Program-made: the position numbers and the translations under genes
Shown here: one piece after another, positions 52,429-61,076 of the stretch
Position numbering within the stretch: the first letter of the stretch is position 1
Layout of the letters: each line of letters starts with the position of its first letter
Origin: Diaphorobacter sp. HDW4A
Lineage (GTDB): Bacteria > Pseudomonadota > Gammaproteobacteria > Burkholderiales > Burkholderiaceae_C
Reading direction: 5' to 3'
NCBI RefSeq assembly: GCF_011305995.1
Contig: NZ_CP049911.1
Location: 178,291-242,290, forward strand
DNA: 64,000 nucleotides
The notes under the pieces: model-generated
Database searches by the model: none
What the model was told of the DNA's origin: nothing
Seen by the model: only the letters and a program-made list of their open reading frames with translations

Positions 52429-53361
52429 ATGGATTTCCATGACGTTCAGGTTTATCTGTCCTTGCAGCTGCCACTTGAAATGCTGGCGCGAATCGAAAAG
52501 TGCCTGCCGTCCCTCATGCCTGCAATGGTGGAATTCATCGCATCTGTGGAAACGGAAGCCTATATTGCTTCATACGCCCATCAGGACGCGAGGATCCAAT
52601 TCCTTCAATCGGCCGCGCACTACTACAACCAGAAGCTAGGAGAGCTGCTGGAGCAGTCACGTCCAACATGCAGACCTCTGGACGAAGCTCTGTACATCCA
52701 CGCCAAAACGCTGGAGGTGAGGCACTACGCCGGGTTCAAAACAGTCCTGAGCAGCTTGGAATTCCAAAGGCCTGACCTACCTCGATTAGATGTAGTCGGT
52801 ATAAGAGAGGCCAGGGCACAGTTGCTAGATGAGATTGACTATGGAAACACCGTCGAGAGTTTCAGGAACATAGCTGAGGCCTTTTTCGATAGGCCTGTCA
52901 ACAACGCCCAGGTTAAAAATGCAACCCAGCTAGCAAGACACGTGTTGAAGCACTACTTATGGATCACAGAGGGTGTCCCGTTCGCGATTCGCTTGCCCAT
53001 TCCCTTCGTCAAAATGTTTGCAGCAGTAATGTATGCACTTCAGCTTGGTAACAATCCTGCCGCTCACAACCACATCCCTCACATCTTTGGCCTGGGCCAA
53101 GCACCTAAGAGCATCGTGACTGCGATTGAGGGGGAAGTCAACGAACGGCATGAGGAGTTTGAACACATCATCGTGGACGCGGTGGACTGGTACAGGGCAG
53201 CTCTCCTCAATTCGCTTCCTCTGCAGAGGGCAATCTTGGAGATGCGTGACGTGATCGAGCAGGGTGTGGGGCGTCTGTGTGAAGTCAACGACCTGGATGT
53301 GATGGAGAAAGCACTGGCCATGATGGTAAGAGCCCCAACTGCCAAAGAATGGGGGGCTTGA
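52429..53361 (+). CDS. Hypothetical protein, possibly 5'-truncated by IS1071
   Basis: The 310-aa protein from ATG 52429 is soluble and mostly helical (VYLSLQLPLEMLARIEKCLP; YNQKLGELLEQS; IVTAIEGEVNERHEEFEHII). The frame is open back through the IS1071 end. The residues before the ATG (YLEGFAPGTETR) read like normal protein, and no good ribosome site is present, so the gene may have lost its 5' end to the insertion. I do not recognise a family. A strong terminator follows 20 bp after the stop. Confidence 0.5.
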   Translation: MDFHDVQVYLSLQLPLEMLARIEKCLPSLMPAMVEFIASVETEAYIASYAHQDARIQFLQSAAHYYNQKLGELLEQSRPTCRPLDEALYIHAKTLEVRHYAGFKTVLSSLEFQRPDLPRLDVVGIREARAQLLDEIDYGNTVESFRNIAEAFFDRPVNNAQVKNATQLARHVLKHYLWITEGVPFAIRLPIPFVKMFAAVMYALQLGNNPAAHNHIPHIFGLGQAPKSIVTAIEGEVNERHEEFEHIIVDAVDWYRAALLNSLPLQRAILEMRDVIEQGVGRLCEVNDLDVMEKALAMMVRAPTAKEWGA

Positions 53362-53381
53362 AGGATCTGGGCACCCTGCAT

Positions 53382-53421
53382 GCCCCCTGCTCGGTTGAGC
53401 TGGGGGCTTCCGCTTTTTTTT
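53382..53421 (+). terminator. Rho-independent terminator
   Basis: The stem GCCCCC-T-GCTC with loop GGTT and GAGC-T-GGGGGC (53382-53407) is followed by a T-run at 53414-53421. It isolates the AbiEi-type operon from upstream transcription. Confidence 0.85.
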
Positions 53422-53453
53422 CTCATCCGTCGCTGACTGGCCTTTCTGGGCGG

Positions 53454-53506
53454 TGTTCATTTAAAATGCCTGTTCATTCGCAATGAACATGGCGAAAAAA
53501 TGAACA
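53454..53506. promoter_or_regulatory. Four half-site operator of the AbiEi/nucleotidyltransferase operon
   Basis: TGTTCATT occurs at 53454-53461 and 53471-53478, and its reverse complement AATGAACA at 53482-53489 and 53499-53506. Distances are 17, 11 and 17 bp from start to start, so the array is symmetric about 53480. The last half-site overlaps the start codon. AbiEi antitoxins are known to repress their own operons by binding inverted repeats, so this is the likely site. Confidence 0.75.
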
Positions 53507-54522
53507 ACAACGGCATTCTCACTAAGGCGACCTTGGCCACAAGCCCCATCTTGAACTGGGAGGTTCTTGAAAACCGGGCCCTTCCATCACCAGGCGATGC
53601 AGATGCCTTCCTTGCATTGCACATGAAGGATGGTGCGGTTCACCGGTTCGCGGTGGAAGTCAAGACCGTAGTGCGAATTGAAACCTTGAGAGCACAGGCA
53701 GCCCGTAGTTCAACAATCTCTCGTCACCCAAGTGGGCTAGTTGTTGTTCCGTACATGTCGAAGACAAATGCCACCCTTTGCCAGGAAGCCGGGTTGAACT
53801 TCATAGACACAGCTGGGAACGCCTTCATCGACGTTCCCGGTTGCTATGTCTACATCACGGGCAAGCAACGGCTTGAACAAGAGCCTGTTGGATCTGGCCA
53901 TGAGGTGATGGGGTCTGCAAGCGCCTTGCGGGTCATCTTCACTTTACTGACAGAACCTAACATGCCGGGAAGCCCAATCCGCGACATTGCGACAAAAGCG
54001 GGGGTCTCACTCGGCTCAGCAGCGAAAGCGATGGAAGGTCTACGACGCCTGGGCCACTTGAGCCCCGGTGATACCAAAAGCCGCAGACTTCTCGCTGTTG
54101 ACACCCTGCGGACCGAGTGGGCCCGCAACTACCCCATCGCACTGCGCAACAAGCTCAAGCCTCAGCGGTACGCACCGCAGAATGAATGGTGGTGGAAGGA
54201 TGTCAAGCTGCAGCCGGAAGAAGCGGCTTGGGGTGGTGAGGTGGGGGCCGCGCTCAAGACCTCCTATCTGCAGCCCGAGCAGGCCACCCTCTACTGCTGG
54301 AAGGATCGAGGAAGATTGTTGATGCAGCATCGCCTACGACCCGATCCCAACGGCACTGTTGAAATCCTCGACGCCTTCTGGACGCCTCCCAGTTCCAGCG
54401 CTGAGCCCATCGCACCTTTACTGCTGATCTACGCGGACCTCATGACCAGCCTGGATGGCCGCAACCGCGAGGTGGCAAACCTACTGAGAAAAGACATCTT
54501 CGATGCTGAAACGACTTCCTGA
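53500..54522 (+). CDS. AbiEi-family antitoxin / transcriptional regulator
   Basis: The 340-aa protein has an N-terminal domain with FAVEVKTVVRIETLRAQ and LNFIDTAGNAFIDVPGCYVY, as in AbiEi-type regulators. A winged helix follows at about residues 165-190 (IRDIATKAGVSLGSAAKAME), then a C-terminal domain. In type IV AbiE systems this protein represses the operon and counters the nucleotidyltransferase toxin. The start ATG 53500 is embedded in the four-half-site operator. The 3' end overlaps the toxin gene by 20 bp. Confidence 0.72.
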   Translation: MNNNGILTKATLATSPILNWEVLENRALPSPGDADAFLALHMKDGAVHRFAVEVKTVVRIETLRAQAARSSTISRHPSGLVVVPYMSKTNATLCQEAGLNFIDTAGNAFIDVPGCYVYITGKQRLEQEPVGSGHEVMGSASALRVIFTLLTEPNMPGSPIRDIATKAGVSLGSAAKAMEGLRRLGHLSPGDTKSRRLLAVDTLRTEWARNYPIALRNKLKPQRYAPQNEWWWKDVKLQPEEAAWGGEVGAALKTSYLQPEQATLYCWKDRGRLLMQHRLRPDPNGTVEILDAFWTPPSSSAEPIAPLLLIYADLMTSLDGRNREVANLLRKDIFDAETTS

Positions 54523-55375
54523 CCGCGACATAGACCCTATATTGCGCGCGATCCTGGAACAGGCGCGCAACGCTACCGATGCACTGGAAATTCCATTCTT
54601 CGTGGGCGGCGCCATGGCTCGGGACATCATCTTGACCCACGTCTTCGGGCAGGAAGTGAAACGCGCAACACGCGACGTGGACCTCGGACTCTACCTTGAC
54701 GGCTGGGACCGCTTCCGGAAACTGAAAGATGTACTGGTTGCGAAAGGCTTGTTCCACACAGTGCCTGGCAAGCCCCATCGACTGCACTACGGATATCCAA
54801 CTGGCATCCCACTAGATCTGATCCCATTTGGGGGCATTGAGCACCCTGTAGGCGAGATTGCGTGGCCTCCAGGCAACGACGTAGTGCTCAACGTGGCAGG
54901 GTTTGAGGACGCGTATCGTAGTGCGCTGGTAGTAGACCTCGGTGGGGGACTGGTCATCAGAACATGTGCCCTTCCGGCCCTTGCCGTGCTTAAACTCATC
55001 GCATGGCATGACCGTCGCAAGTCTTCCAACAAGGACGCCACCGATCTGCTGTTCATCGCACAGAACTATGCTGCCGCCGACAACATGGATCGGCTCTATC
55101 AAAGCGAGTCCGAGCTGATGGTAGCTGTTGACTACAACCCTGAATTGGCAGGCGCCTACTTGCTTGGCAAGGACGCAGCACTACAGTCGGGAAACGATAC
55201 TGCGGCTTTTGCCAAAGCCATCCTTGAAAACGAGGTGTTGCAACAGGAGTTGATCGACCAAATCGTACGTGCGAAAGCGGCATCGCAAAGTCGCGAAGAT
55301 GAGCAGAGGTATACCCAGTACCTGGACGGATTCCGCACGAGCTTCCTCAAACAACTGAGTGAACTCGGCCAGTAA
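54503..55375 (+). CDS. Nucleotidyltransferase toxin (AbiEii/MenT-like)
   Basis: The 290-aa protein has a polymerase-beta-type nucleotidyltransferase core: FFVGGAMARD near residue 35 and the metal-binding DxD in TRDVDLGLYLDGW near 60. A later KLIAWHDRRKSSNKDATDL follows, as in AbiEii/AbiGii-type proteins. Such enzymes add nucleotides to tRNA or other targets and stop growth, often upon phage infection. It is the downstream gene of an operon with the AbiEi-type protein, overlapping by 20 bp. Together they form a candidate phage-defence or plasmid-maintenance module. Confidence 0.75.
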   Translation: MLKRLPDRDIDPILRAILEQARNATDALEIPFFVGGAMARDIILTHVFGQEVKRATRDVDLGLYLDGWDRFRKLKDVLVAKGLFHTVPGKPHRLHYGYPTGIPLDLIPFGGIEHPVGEIAWPPGNDVVLNVAGFEDAYRSALVVDLGGGLVIRTCALPALAVLKLIAWHDRRKSSNKDATDLLFIAQNYAAADNMDRLYQSESELMVAVDYNPELAGAYLLGKDAALQSGNDTAAFAKAILENEVLQQELIDQIVRAKAASQSREDEQRYTQYLDGFRTSFLKQLSELGQ

Positions 55376-55558
55376 CAATATAGGATCTTTGCAAGTTTAT
55401 GAGAACGATTCCTAAAGCCGTTCCTACTGAATGTGCAAATGCCATTGGCTCGCCAGGCTCGAGGTTTGCAGGTTCAACGAGAACCTACACGTGGGCTGGA
55501 AGGCGTACATCGCACGGGGGGTGGTTCCATCGAGGAGGCTGCAGAGCACTTTTGCTCG

Positions 55559-56071
55559 ATGTCTCGGACTTTGCTCTCCAGCGACCCGGATTGTCGCCAA
55601 CACAAACCTCCGATTGTTGTGCTGGAGGCGTTTGACCGGTTGCTGACATCGGACGCGGAGATCCGGGATAAGCGGCTCAGCGATGCTGAGGCGACGCAGG
55701 AGTTGGGCCTGAGCCTGAGGGCCGCGATGGCAGAAGGACTCATCGTTGCTGCCAAAGATGCGGGGCTGCCCACTGGACCGAGGCTGGACTCTGACTGGTG
55801 GCTGCATGACAACCCGGTTTCGGGCGACCCAAGGGCCCAGTGGCGCCGGGACAGATCTGCGGAGCGTAGCAGGTGGGTATTGATCGCGTCGGTTTGGTTT
55901 GTCCTGGCGTGGGTGCTGGGGGCTCTGTTTGATCCGCTGGCGCTGGATGACCAGGGCACGCAGAGAATCACAAACTGGGGCGGGGTGGACTGCCTGCTGT
56001 GGTTGGTCGTGTCGCTGGTGCCGGTGGCTGCCTGGCGCCTGAAGGTGTTCTGCGACCGCTATGTGAAGTGA
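55559..56071 (+). CDS. Hypothetical membrane protein
   Basis: The 170-aa protein has a soluble N-terminal part (PPIVVLEAFDRLLTSDAEIR; GLSLRAAMAEGLIVAAKDAG) and two membrane segments near the C-terminus (WVLIASVWFVLAWVLGALF and CLLWLVVSLVPVAAW). The frame is open from 55433, and the true start is uncertain; ATG 55559 is the first internal Met of the well-behaved region, though no strong SD is close. I do not recognise a family. Confidence 0.45.
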   Translation: MSRTLLSSDPDCRQHKPPIVVLEAFDRLLTSDAEIRDKRLSDAEATQELGLSLRAAMAEGLIVAAKDAGLPTGPRLDSDWWLHDNPVSGDPRAQWRRDRSAERSRWVLIASVWFVLAWVLGALFDPLALDDQGTQRITNWGGVDCLLWLVVSLVPVAAWRLKVFCDRYVK

Positions 56072-56098
56072 GTAGGGCGGCTGTTTGCCGCTCAACAG

Positions 56099-56968
56099 TC
56101 ACTCGCGGTTGAGCCGCAGCCCCGCGAGGAACCCATTTGCAAAGGTGGTGCGCAGCAGAGCCCTCAGATCTTTGTCGCTGGGGTTGCATGAGGGCATCAA
56201 GCTGCGGGAGTGTTCTTGCACGTTGGGGTCTTCGGAGTAGCTGGTGGCCAGGATGTCAATCGCGATCCTCAGGTGAGGGGGGATGTCATCGTCCTCTTCG
56301 TTGCGCTCGTCTTCGTCTTCTTCCTCTGGCTCTCCATGTTGGAGGGTCAAGAACCAGGAGAAGTAGTCCTTGAAAATGTCGCAGCCCTCGTGCCCGTGCT
56401 CGTCGTGCTCCGCCATGTCTTCGATGAGCCCGTCAATGAATCTGGCAAATCCAGATGGAATGGGCACGGGGCCCTGAAACCCCGGCAAGTCGTTACGGTT
56501 GAGAGCGGCCTCAGCAGGCCCGCCACGCGGAAAGAGGATGACGGTCGGGCTATAGCCCATGATGGCGAATATCAGCACCCGGTAGCCACCGAACTGGGAG
56601 GAGGTGCTGACGGCCTCGAAGCAAGCCAGCAGCTCATTTTCATGGCTAATCGCCTCGTAGAGCTGGATGACGTTCTTGGCGGTATTCGCCACAAGCAAGC
56701 ATCCCCCAGTGGGGCGGGCGCGCTCAATTTCGCCATCGCTCAGGTGGATCGTCGCGCAAAGGTCCTCCAGCTGCTCGGAGGTAATCGGGCCGGTGAATTT
56801 CAGCCAGGCGTTGAAGGTGCGAAGGGGGATTTCGGCTTGACGGCACAGGCCCTTTTTGCCGGTGGGCCACATGGCCGCGAGTTCGTTGAGTCCGATTATT
56901 GGCTGGGACAGCCATACGGGTTCGCTGACGGGCTGCCTGCGACCTTTTGATTGTTTTTCTTTGGTCAT
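56099..56968 (-). CDS. Hypothetical protein with acidic stretch
   Basis: The 289-aa protein has a basic start (MTKEKQSKGRRQPVSEP) and then a segment that could be an HTH (LNELAAMWPTGKKGLCRQAE, then LRTFNAWLKFTG). A middle domain follows (FEAVSTSSQFGGYRVLIFAI) and a strongly acidic linker (EPEEEDEDERNEEDDD). It may bind DNA or another protein, but no family is recognised. It faces the 55559-56071 gene, their stops being 27 bp apart. Its promoter would lie in the 56969-57060 gap. Confidence 0.5.
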   Translation of the reverse strand: MTKEKQSKGRRQPVSEPVWLSQPIIGLNELAAMWPTGKKGLCRQAEIPLRTFNAWLKFTGPITSEQLEDLCATIHLSDGEIERARPTGGCLLVANTAKNVIQLYEAISHENELLACFEAVSTSSQFGGYRVLIFAIMGYSPTVILFPRGGPAEAALNRNDLPGFQGPVPIPSGFARFIDGLIEDMAEHDEHGHEGCDIFKDYFSWFLTLQHGEPEEEDEDERNEEDDDIPPHLRIAIDILATSYSEDPNVQEHSRSLMPSCNPSDKDLRALLRTTFANGFLAGLRLNRE

Positions 56969-57613
56969 GTTGAACTCGTTCGGTTATCGAGGCTGCTCCA
57001 CACCCCTCCTAGTTAATCCCCATCTTAGTCGCTGAGGTTGTGCTCACAAATGCATCACGCAATAAAAGATTCACTTTGTCACCTTCTTAAAACACATTGG
57101 AAAGTGAGTCCAAACCAGCATTTGGCCCTCAGAAACCCCTGTTTTGAGACGTTTTCATAGGTGGTTGGATTACATATCGCGCCCCTTTCCGGTGGCCGCT
57201 GTCCAGCGTCGGGGGGATTCACGCCAGAGTGCTTCGCACTACAAAAAGGGAGCACCTTGGGGGTGTCGAAGCTGCGCCAAGGGCGGGCTGCAGGGGGGCT
57301 CGGGAGGCCCTTGGTCACCAAAATACGGGGTACTGTATAAAATGCCAGTATGTACGCAAGCCCAGTACCCTGCGTTCCTTCGCCCCTGATCCTGCCGGTG
57401 TGACTCCAACAAATAAAGTGCGTCGGACGTAAATAAAGTCCGTCGGTGAAATTCCGCATTGAGAAATTAGTGCCGCCTCATTTGAGGCGGTTCATGTATC
57501 GACGTATGTGGAGGGGCGGTGGGCTGCTTTAGGCTGGTTGCGGACATACGGGACGCGTCCGCGAATGAGTACTATCGGCCAGGAGCAGTCGGTAGTGGCA
57601 GCTGAAAGCGGAC
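56969..57613. other. Long gap without a supported gene; contains a LexA-like box and a hairpin
   Basis: Short frames here look like shadows. TACTGTATAAAATGCCAGTA (57331-57350) resembles a LexA box, with CTG and CAG at the right distance but an imperfect right half. A plus-strand ATG follows at once but stops after 17 codons. The perfect hairpin CCGCCTCA-TT-TGAGGCGG lies at 57473-57490. A 16-bp word (57521-57536) is repeated at 63147-63162. Confidence 0.4.
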
Positions 57614-57673
57614 GCTCAACGGCCAAGGTAAGCTGCCCGCCGTTGGCGGGTCAGCTTGACTGCCGGGTTAGCC
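57614..57673 (-). other. attC site of integron cassette 2
   Basis: Read on the minus strand it runs from GGCTAAC (57673-57667) to GTTGAGC (57620-57614), with an internal imperfect palindrome (CAAGCTGACCCGCC...GGCGGGCAGCTTACCTTG), 60 bp in all. This fits the R''-L''-L'-R' layout of integron attC sites. The stop codon of the cassette gene lies inside its first box. Confidence 0.75.
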
Positions 57674-58018
57674 ACGTTTTTTTGCTTCACGAAATAACCA
57701 GCCCGAAATGACGCCGAAACCTATGCTCGCACCAGGCGACACTAGTAAGGCAAGAACCAGCCAAACCAATGCTGAAAATGCAGCAAATATTCTAAGTTGG
57801 ATTGCTGTGTAGTCGCGATCCTTGGATACCACCGCTGCGAGCAATAAAGCATACATAGATGCAGGCCAGGCGAACCACAAATTTGATGAAAAGCTTTGTA
57901 GCCCAGGAATTGGATTCGCGCCTATTTCCGGTATGGAACCCCATGTAGCAGAAAACAGCAACATTGAGGCGGTGAGCCAAGCGAAGAGGACGTCCCAGCG
58001 GGATAGGTAGGAAGGCAT
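57668..58018 (-). CDS. Integron cassette 2: small membrane protein
   Basis: The 116-aa protein has about three or four hydrophobic segments (VLFAWLTASMLLFSATWGSI; NLWFAWPASMYALLLAAVV; FAAFSALVWLVLALLV) and a basic end (FREAKKRG). No resistance or transporter family is recognised. It fills the cassette between two attC sites: it starts 2 bp inside the attC of cassette 1 and its TAA lies in its own attC. Its base composition is lower in GC than the integrase. Cassette genes without own promoter are expressed from the integron promoter near attI. Confidence 0.65.
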   Translation of the reverse strand: MPSYLSRWDVLFAWLTASMLLFSATWGSIPEIGANPIPGLQSFSSNLWFAWPASMYALLLAAVVSKDRDYTAIQLRIFAAFSALVWLVLALLVSPGASIGFGVISGWLFREAKKRG

Positions 58019-58019
58019 C

Positions 58020-58076
58020 GGCTAACGCCTGAGTTAAGCGGCGGCGAAGCCGTCCGCCTTGAACGAAATGTTATGC
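58020..58076 (-). other. attC site of integron cassette 1
   Basis: On the minus strand it runs from GCATAAC (58076-58070) to GTTAGCC (58026-58020) over 57 bp, with complementary inner parts (TTCAAGGCGGACGG and CCGCCGCTTAA). These are the marks of an attC site. The stop of the cassette 1 gene (TAA 58073-58071) lies in its first box. Confidence 0.8.
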
Positions 58077-58658
58077 ATTGTCTCGTCTGATAATAGTGAT
58101 GTATTCACTAACTGATTGAGGCAAAATGGTGTCGTTTAACCTTAATACGGCTCGTAGCAAGTGCTCTCTTATGCCGGAGCGAGATTTGTTATTTCCGGCA
58201 TGTTGAATTGACTCAGAAACATCTTGAAGGACGCGCGACAACTCACTGCATTTTTCTAAATTAGCAGTCTTATCAAAAATGATGTCATCAATTACGTGGT
58301 TTGAACTTGGCTTATTACTTTTTGAGCAAGGGCATGTTGAATTTCGCGATCCTTGGTAAAGCTGATCACCTGACCATATGAAATTTGAATCTTGATAAGC
58401 TATCGAAATACCATAACGATTTTCTGTTGGGTATCCAACATGACTCACATTTGAGCAGGATGAGTATCTTGTTACAACGTAAATTCCAAATTCTTTCGCT
58501 TGTATGACGTATTTGTCTAGCATTGATTCCAAGCGATGCTTGATGATGCTATTTGGCGTGGTGTTGTCCCACGAAAGGTAACCGTTAGAGTTTTTGACGC
58601 CAGAAATTTGCTCTAGCAACTCTTCTCTGAGATTTGCGCAGAATTCAAAAAATGTCAT
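58071..58658 (-). CDS. Integron cassette 1: hypothetical protein
   Basis: The protein of about 195 aa starts MTFFEFCANLREELLEQISG (ATG 58658) or six codons earlier at 58676, inside the attI-proximal core site. It is Ser/Asn-rich, soluble, has a CPCSKSNKPSSNH Cys patch and a helical end (LLRAVLRLNDTILPQ). No family is recognised. It is AT-rich compared with intI, as cassette genes often are. It is the first cassette next to attI, so should be the best expressed. Confidence 0.6.
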   Translation of the reverse strand: MTFFEFCANLREELLEQISGVKNSNGYLSWDNTTPNSIIKHRLESMLDKYVIQAKEFGIYVVTRYSSCSNVSHVGYPTENRYGISIAYQDSNFIWSGDQLYQGSRNSTCPCSKSNKPSSNHVIDDIIFDKTANLEKCSELSRVLQDVSESIQHAGNNKSRSGIREHLLRAVLRLNDTILPQSVSEYITIIRRDNA

Positions 58659-58672
58659 GTGTGCCCTGGATT

Positions 58673-58770
58673 GCATAACGTAATGTAGACCGCACCAAGC
58701 CGCAGGCCATATCTGGCGCTTGCGGTCTAAATTGGCGTGAATAAAACGTGGGAAGGGGCTTGTAGCCTAG
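58673..58770. other. attI region of the integron
   Basis: The recombination core GCATAAC/GTTATGC lies at 58673-58679, where cassette 1 joins. To its right an inverted repeat, AGACCGCA (58687-58694) and TGCGGTCT (58721-58728), and further GC-rich words look like the integrase binding sites of attI. It lies between the divergent integrase gene and the cassettes, as in other integrons. Confidence 0.65.
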
Positions 58771-58786
58771 CTTGACGGCGTATAGG

Positions 58787-58802
58787 CTGTATGAAAATAC
58801 AG
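58787..58802 (+). promoter_or_regulatory. LexA (SOS) box in the intI promoter
   Basis: CTGTATGAAAATACAG fits the LexA consensus CTGT-N8-ACAG exactly and lies 14 bp ahead of the intI start. A TTGACG (58772-58777) just upstream can serve as -35, so LexA would cover the promoter. Integrase genes of other integrons are under SOS control in this way. Confidence 0.85.
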
Positions 58803-58816
58803 TACTAAATTCAGCC

Positions 58817-59824
58817 ATGAAACCCGCCTCCCCTCCTGTGTTGCGCGCCACACGGTTGCTGGACCAGGTCCGTGAGCGAATTAGTTACAAGCACTATAGC
58901 CTGCGCACCGAGCAGGCCTACGTGCAGTGGGTGCGCATGTTCGTCAAATGGCACGGCTTGCGGCATCCACGAGAGATGGGGCAGCTGGAAATCGAAGGTT
59001 TTCTAGCCATGTTGGCCAACGAGCGACGGGTGGCGGCTGCCACACACAACCAGGCGTTGAGTGCACTGCTATTCCTCTACCGCGAGGTGTTGGGCATGGA
59101 CCTGCCATGGCTCGATGGCGTGCAACGCCCGCGCACGCCCAAGCGCATTCCTTCGGTTTTGACGGTAGATGAGGTGGCTGTTCTGCTATCGGCGCTGCCG
59201 ACCGATATGGCCTTGCTGGCCCGACTGCTGTACGGTACCGGCATGCGGCTGATGGAAGGCCTGCGCTTGCGGGTCAAGGACGTAGATTTTGACCGTGGGG
59301 TGGTCGTGGTACGCCAGGCCAAGTGCGACAAGGACCGGGTTGTGATGCTACCGCGCAGCCTGGCAGCCGAGCTGCGCCAACAGGTGCTGGCTGCACGCGC
59401 GCTGTGGGAGCAAGATCGGCAAGCGCAGTGCGGTGGCGTGGACGTTCCGCATGCCCTGGAGACCAAATACCCCGGCGTGGGGCAGCGCTGGGGATGGTTC
59501 TGGGTGTTCCCCGCTTCCTCCCTGTCGGTGGACCCTCGCACGGGTGTTTGGCGGCGGCATCACGTCTATGAGGAGCGATTGCAGCGCGCACTGAAGAAGG
59601 CTGTGGCACAGGCGGGCATTTGCAAACCCGTTTCTGTGCACACCTTGCGCCACAGCTTCGCCACGCACTTGTTGCAGTCGGGCACCGACATTCGCACGGT
59701 GCAGGAGTTGCTGGGGCACTCGGACGTGAGTACGACGATGATCTACACCCATGTCCTGAAAGTCGCTGCCGCAGGAACCGCCAGCCCGCTGGACTCCTTG
59801 GCCTTGCACTTGCGGCCTGCCTGA
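58817..59824 (+). CDS. intI: Integron integrase IntI
   Basis: The 335-aa tyrosine recombinase has all catalytic residues: Arg in [16 protein letters not shown], the LLGHSD His and the Tyr in TMIYTHV. Between them lies the IntI-specific extra segment ([20 protein letters not shown]) that separates integron integrases from XerC/D. It inserts and shuffles cassettes between attI and attC. ATG 58817 is chosen because the longer frame to 58772 crosses the LexA box. Cassettes lie divergently to the left. The class is not one of the clinical classes 1-3 as far as I can judge; a betaproteobacterial IntI is likely. Confidence 0.93.
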   Translation: MKPASPPVLRATRLLDQVRERISYKHYSLRTEQAYVQWVRMFVKWHGLRHPREMGQLEIEGFLAMLANERRVAAATHNQALSALLFLYREVLGMDLPWLDGVQRPRTPKRIPSVLTVDEVAVLLSALPTDMALLARLLYGTGMRLMEGLRLRVKDVDFDRGVVVVRQAKCDKDRVVMLPRSLAAELRQQVLAARALWEQDRQAQCGGVDVPHALETKYPGVGQRWGWFWVFPASSLSVDPRTGVWRRHHVYEERLQRALKKAVAQAGICKPVSVHTLRHSFATHLLQSGTDIRTVQELLGHSDVSTTMIYTHVLKVAAAGTASPLDSLALHLRPA

Positions 59825-59916
59825 ATGACGGCTTTATAGCTTCTAGCTGGTTGGCGGCTCAGGGCCCTGACCGGAACTAGCAACGTCCTACAAGCAGCCG
59901 CTCATATGAGCGAACT

Positions 59917-60207
59917 TCACTCGGACGTGCTAACCACAAACGAAGGTATATGCCCGGCATCGCAGAAATCCAATGCTTGCTCATACGAAAACCCTTGTTT
60001 TACGAGCCACTCCCTCAACTCTTCCACTGTCGGAAAGATTGGACTGACAGGACTTCCTTCGCTGATGTTTTCGTAGACTTGATAAGCCGTCTTCAGCGTT
60101 TCGTCCGTGTACCACAGCTGTTCAAGGTGTGCTCCTGCGATGTACTCGCCCTCATTGTCTTTTGGGTGCTGAAAGCCCAGCGGCACTCTCAAAATTTCTC
60201 TTCCCAT
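59917..60207 (-). CDS. Small hypothetical protein
   Basis: The 96-aa protein starts MGREILRVPLGFQHPKDNEG, with AGGAG 7 nt upstream of ATG 60207. It is soluble, and contains LEQLWYTDETLKTAYQVYEN and LREWLVKQGFSYEQALDFCD. Small proteins of this type occur near integrons and plasmid toxin-immunity loci, but I do not recognise the family. It faces intI from the other strand. Confidence 0.55.
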   Translation of the reverse strand: MGREILRVPLGFQHPKDNEGEYIAGAHLEQLWYTDETLKTAYQVYENISEGSPVSPIFPTVEELREWLVKQGFSYEQALDFCDAGHIPSFVVSTSE

Positions 60208-60225
60208 CGCCTCGCTCCTAATCAA

Positions 60226-60607
60226 TGACTGCTTGTGGCCGATAGCGCGCGTTCGGCTTTATAGAGCGTATGTCGGCAACCGCTGCAGAGCCGACTTCAG
60301 CATGAGACGGTTGCAGATACTGACCTTCAGAAATCGGTACCTGTCGATTGGTAGAGTCACGGCTGCTGACCAGTCAGGTAACTAGCGCGGCCCACTTCAA
60401 CGTCATCCAGTGGCAGCGTGGCTTAACGTTCCCATGACTTCAGCCCAAGTACTGGGACGAGCCGCTATGTGAGCAAGCCCTGATAGCAAAACGCACACTG
60501 GACGGACTCGGCCTGAAAGGATGCCGGCCGAGAAGCACGGCTTGATTGGCCCGATCACAGCCGGAGTGACAAGAATTGCAAATGAACTGAATCACTACCG
60601 CGACGGC
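60226..60607. other. Gap with no supported gene
   Basis: No frame with a ribosome site or a familiar motif was seen. It leads into the RHS fragment and looks like debris of earlier rearrangements. Confidence 0.5.
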
Positions 60608-60697
60608 TCAGCCCATGGCATCAAGTGCGTAGCCGGCGATCAGTGCCCCGCTCACTTGTTTGAGTTGGTCGCGGCTGTTGTAGCTGTAGGTGAGGGT
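60608..60697 (-). pseudogene. RHS-repeat protein fragment
   Basis: The minus-strand frame encodes GTLTYSYNSRDQLKQVSGAL followed by IAGYALDAMG, a typical YD/RHS repeat. About 27 codons remain before a TGA. RHS proteins are large toxins or wall proteins; this is a relic only. The IS1595 fragment abuts it at about 60700. Confidence 0.55.
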
Positions 60698-60704
60698 GCC
60701 CAAC

Positions 60705-61076
60705 CTCATTCTGCAGACGAGCAAAGCGGTGAGTGTGCAAACGGCGCTCAAGCCGTTGCTGCCACCAGACACCATCTTGTGCACCGATGGCAGCGTCACG
60801 CTGGCCAGCGCCGCCCGGGCACTGGGCGTGCAGCACCAGGCGGTGAATGTGAGCCGGGGCCAGCGGGTCAAGGGCCCCTGGCATGTGCAGAACGTCAATG
60901 CCTATGTCAGCAGGCTGCGCGCTTGGATGCAACGCTTCAAGGGTGTGGCAACGAAATACCTCGATGCTTACCTGGGCTGGTTCAGGATGCTGGACCGATC
61001 AGGCCCCATGGGGTTACAGCCCGCGCTGGTGCTGGGGGCTGCCATGGGGAATCAAGATGTCACTAGCATTCGCTAG
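60705..61076 (+). pseudogene. IS1595-family transposase, C-terminal fragment
   Basis: The fragment of about 123 residues contains LLPPDTILCTDGSVTLASAA, then HVQNVNAYVSRLRAWMQRFK and YLDAYLGWFRMLDR, the C-terminal DDE_Tnp_IS1595 region with its Asp and the HxxN part. The N-terminal zinc ribbon and first Asp are missing on the left, where RHS sequence begins. It is not active. Confidence 0.75.
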
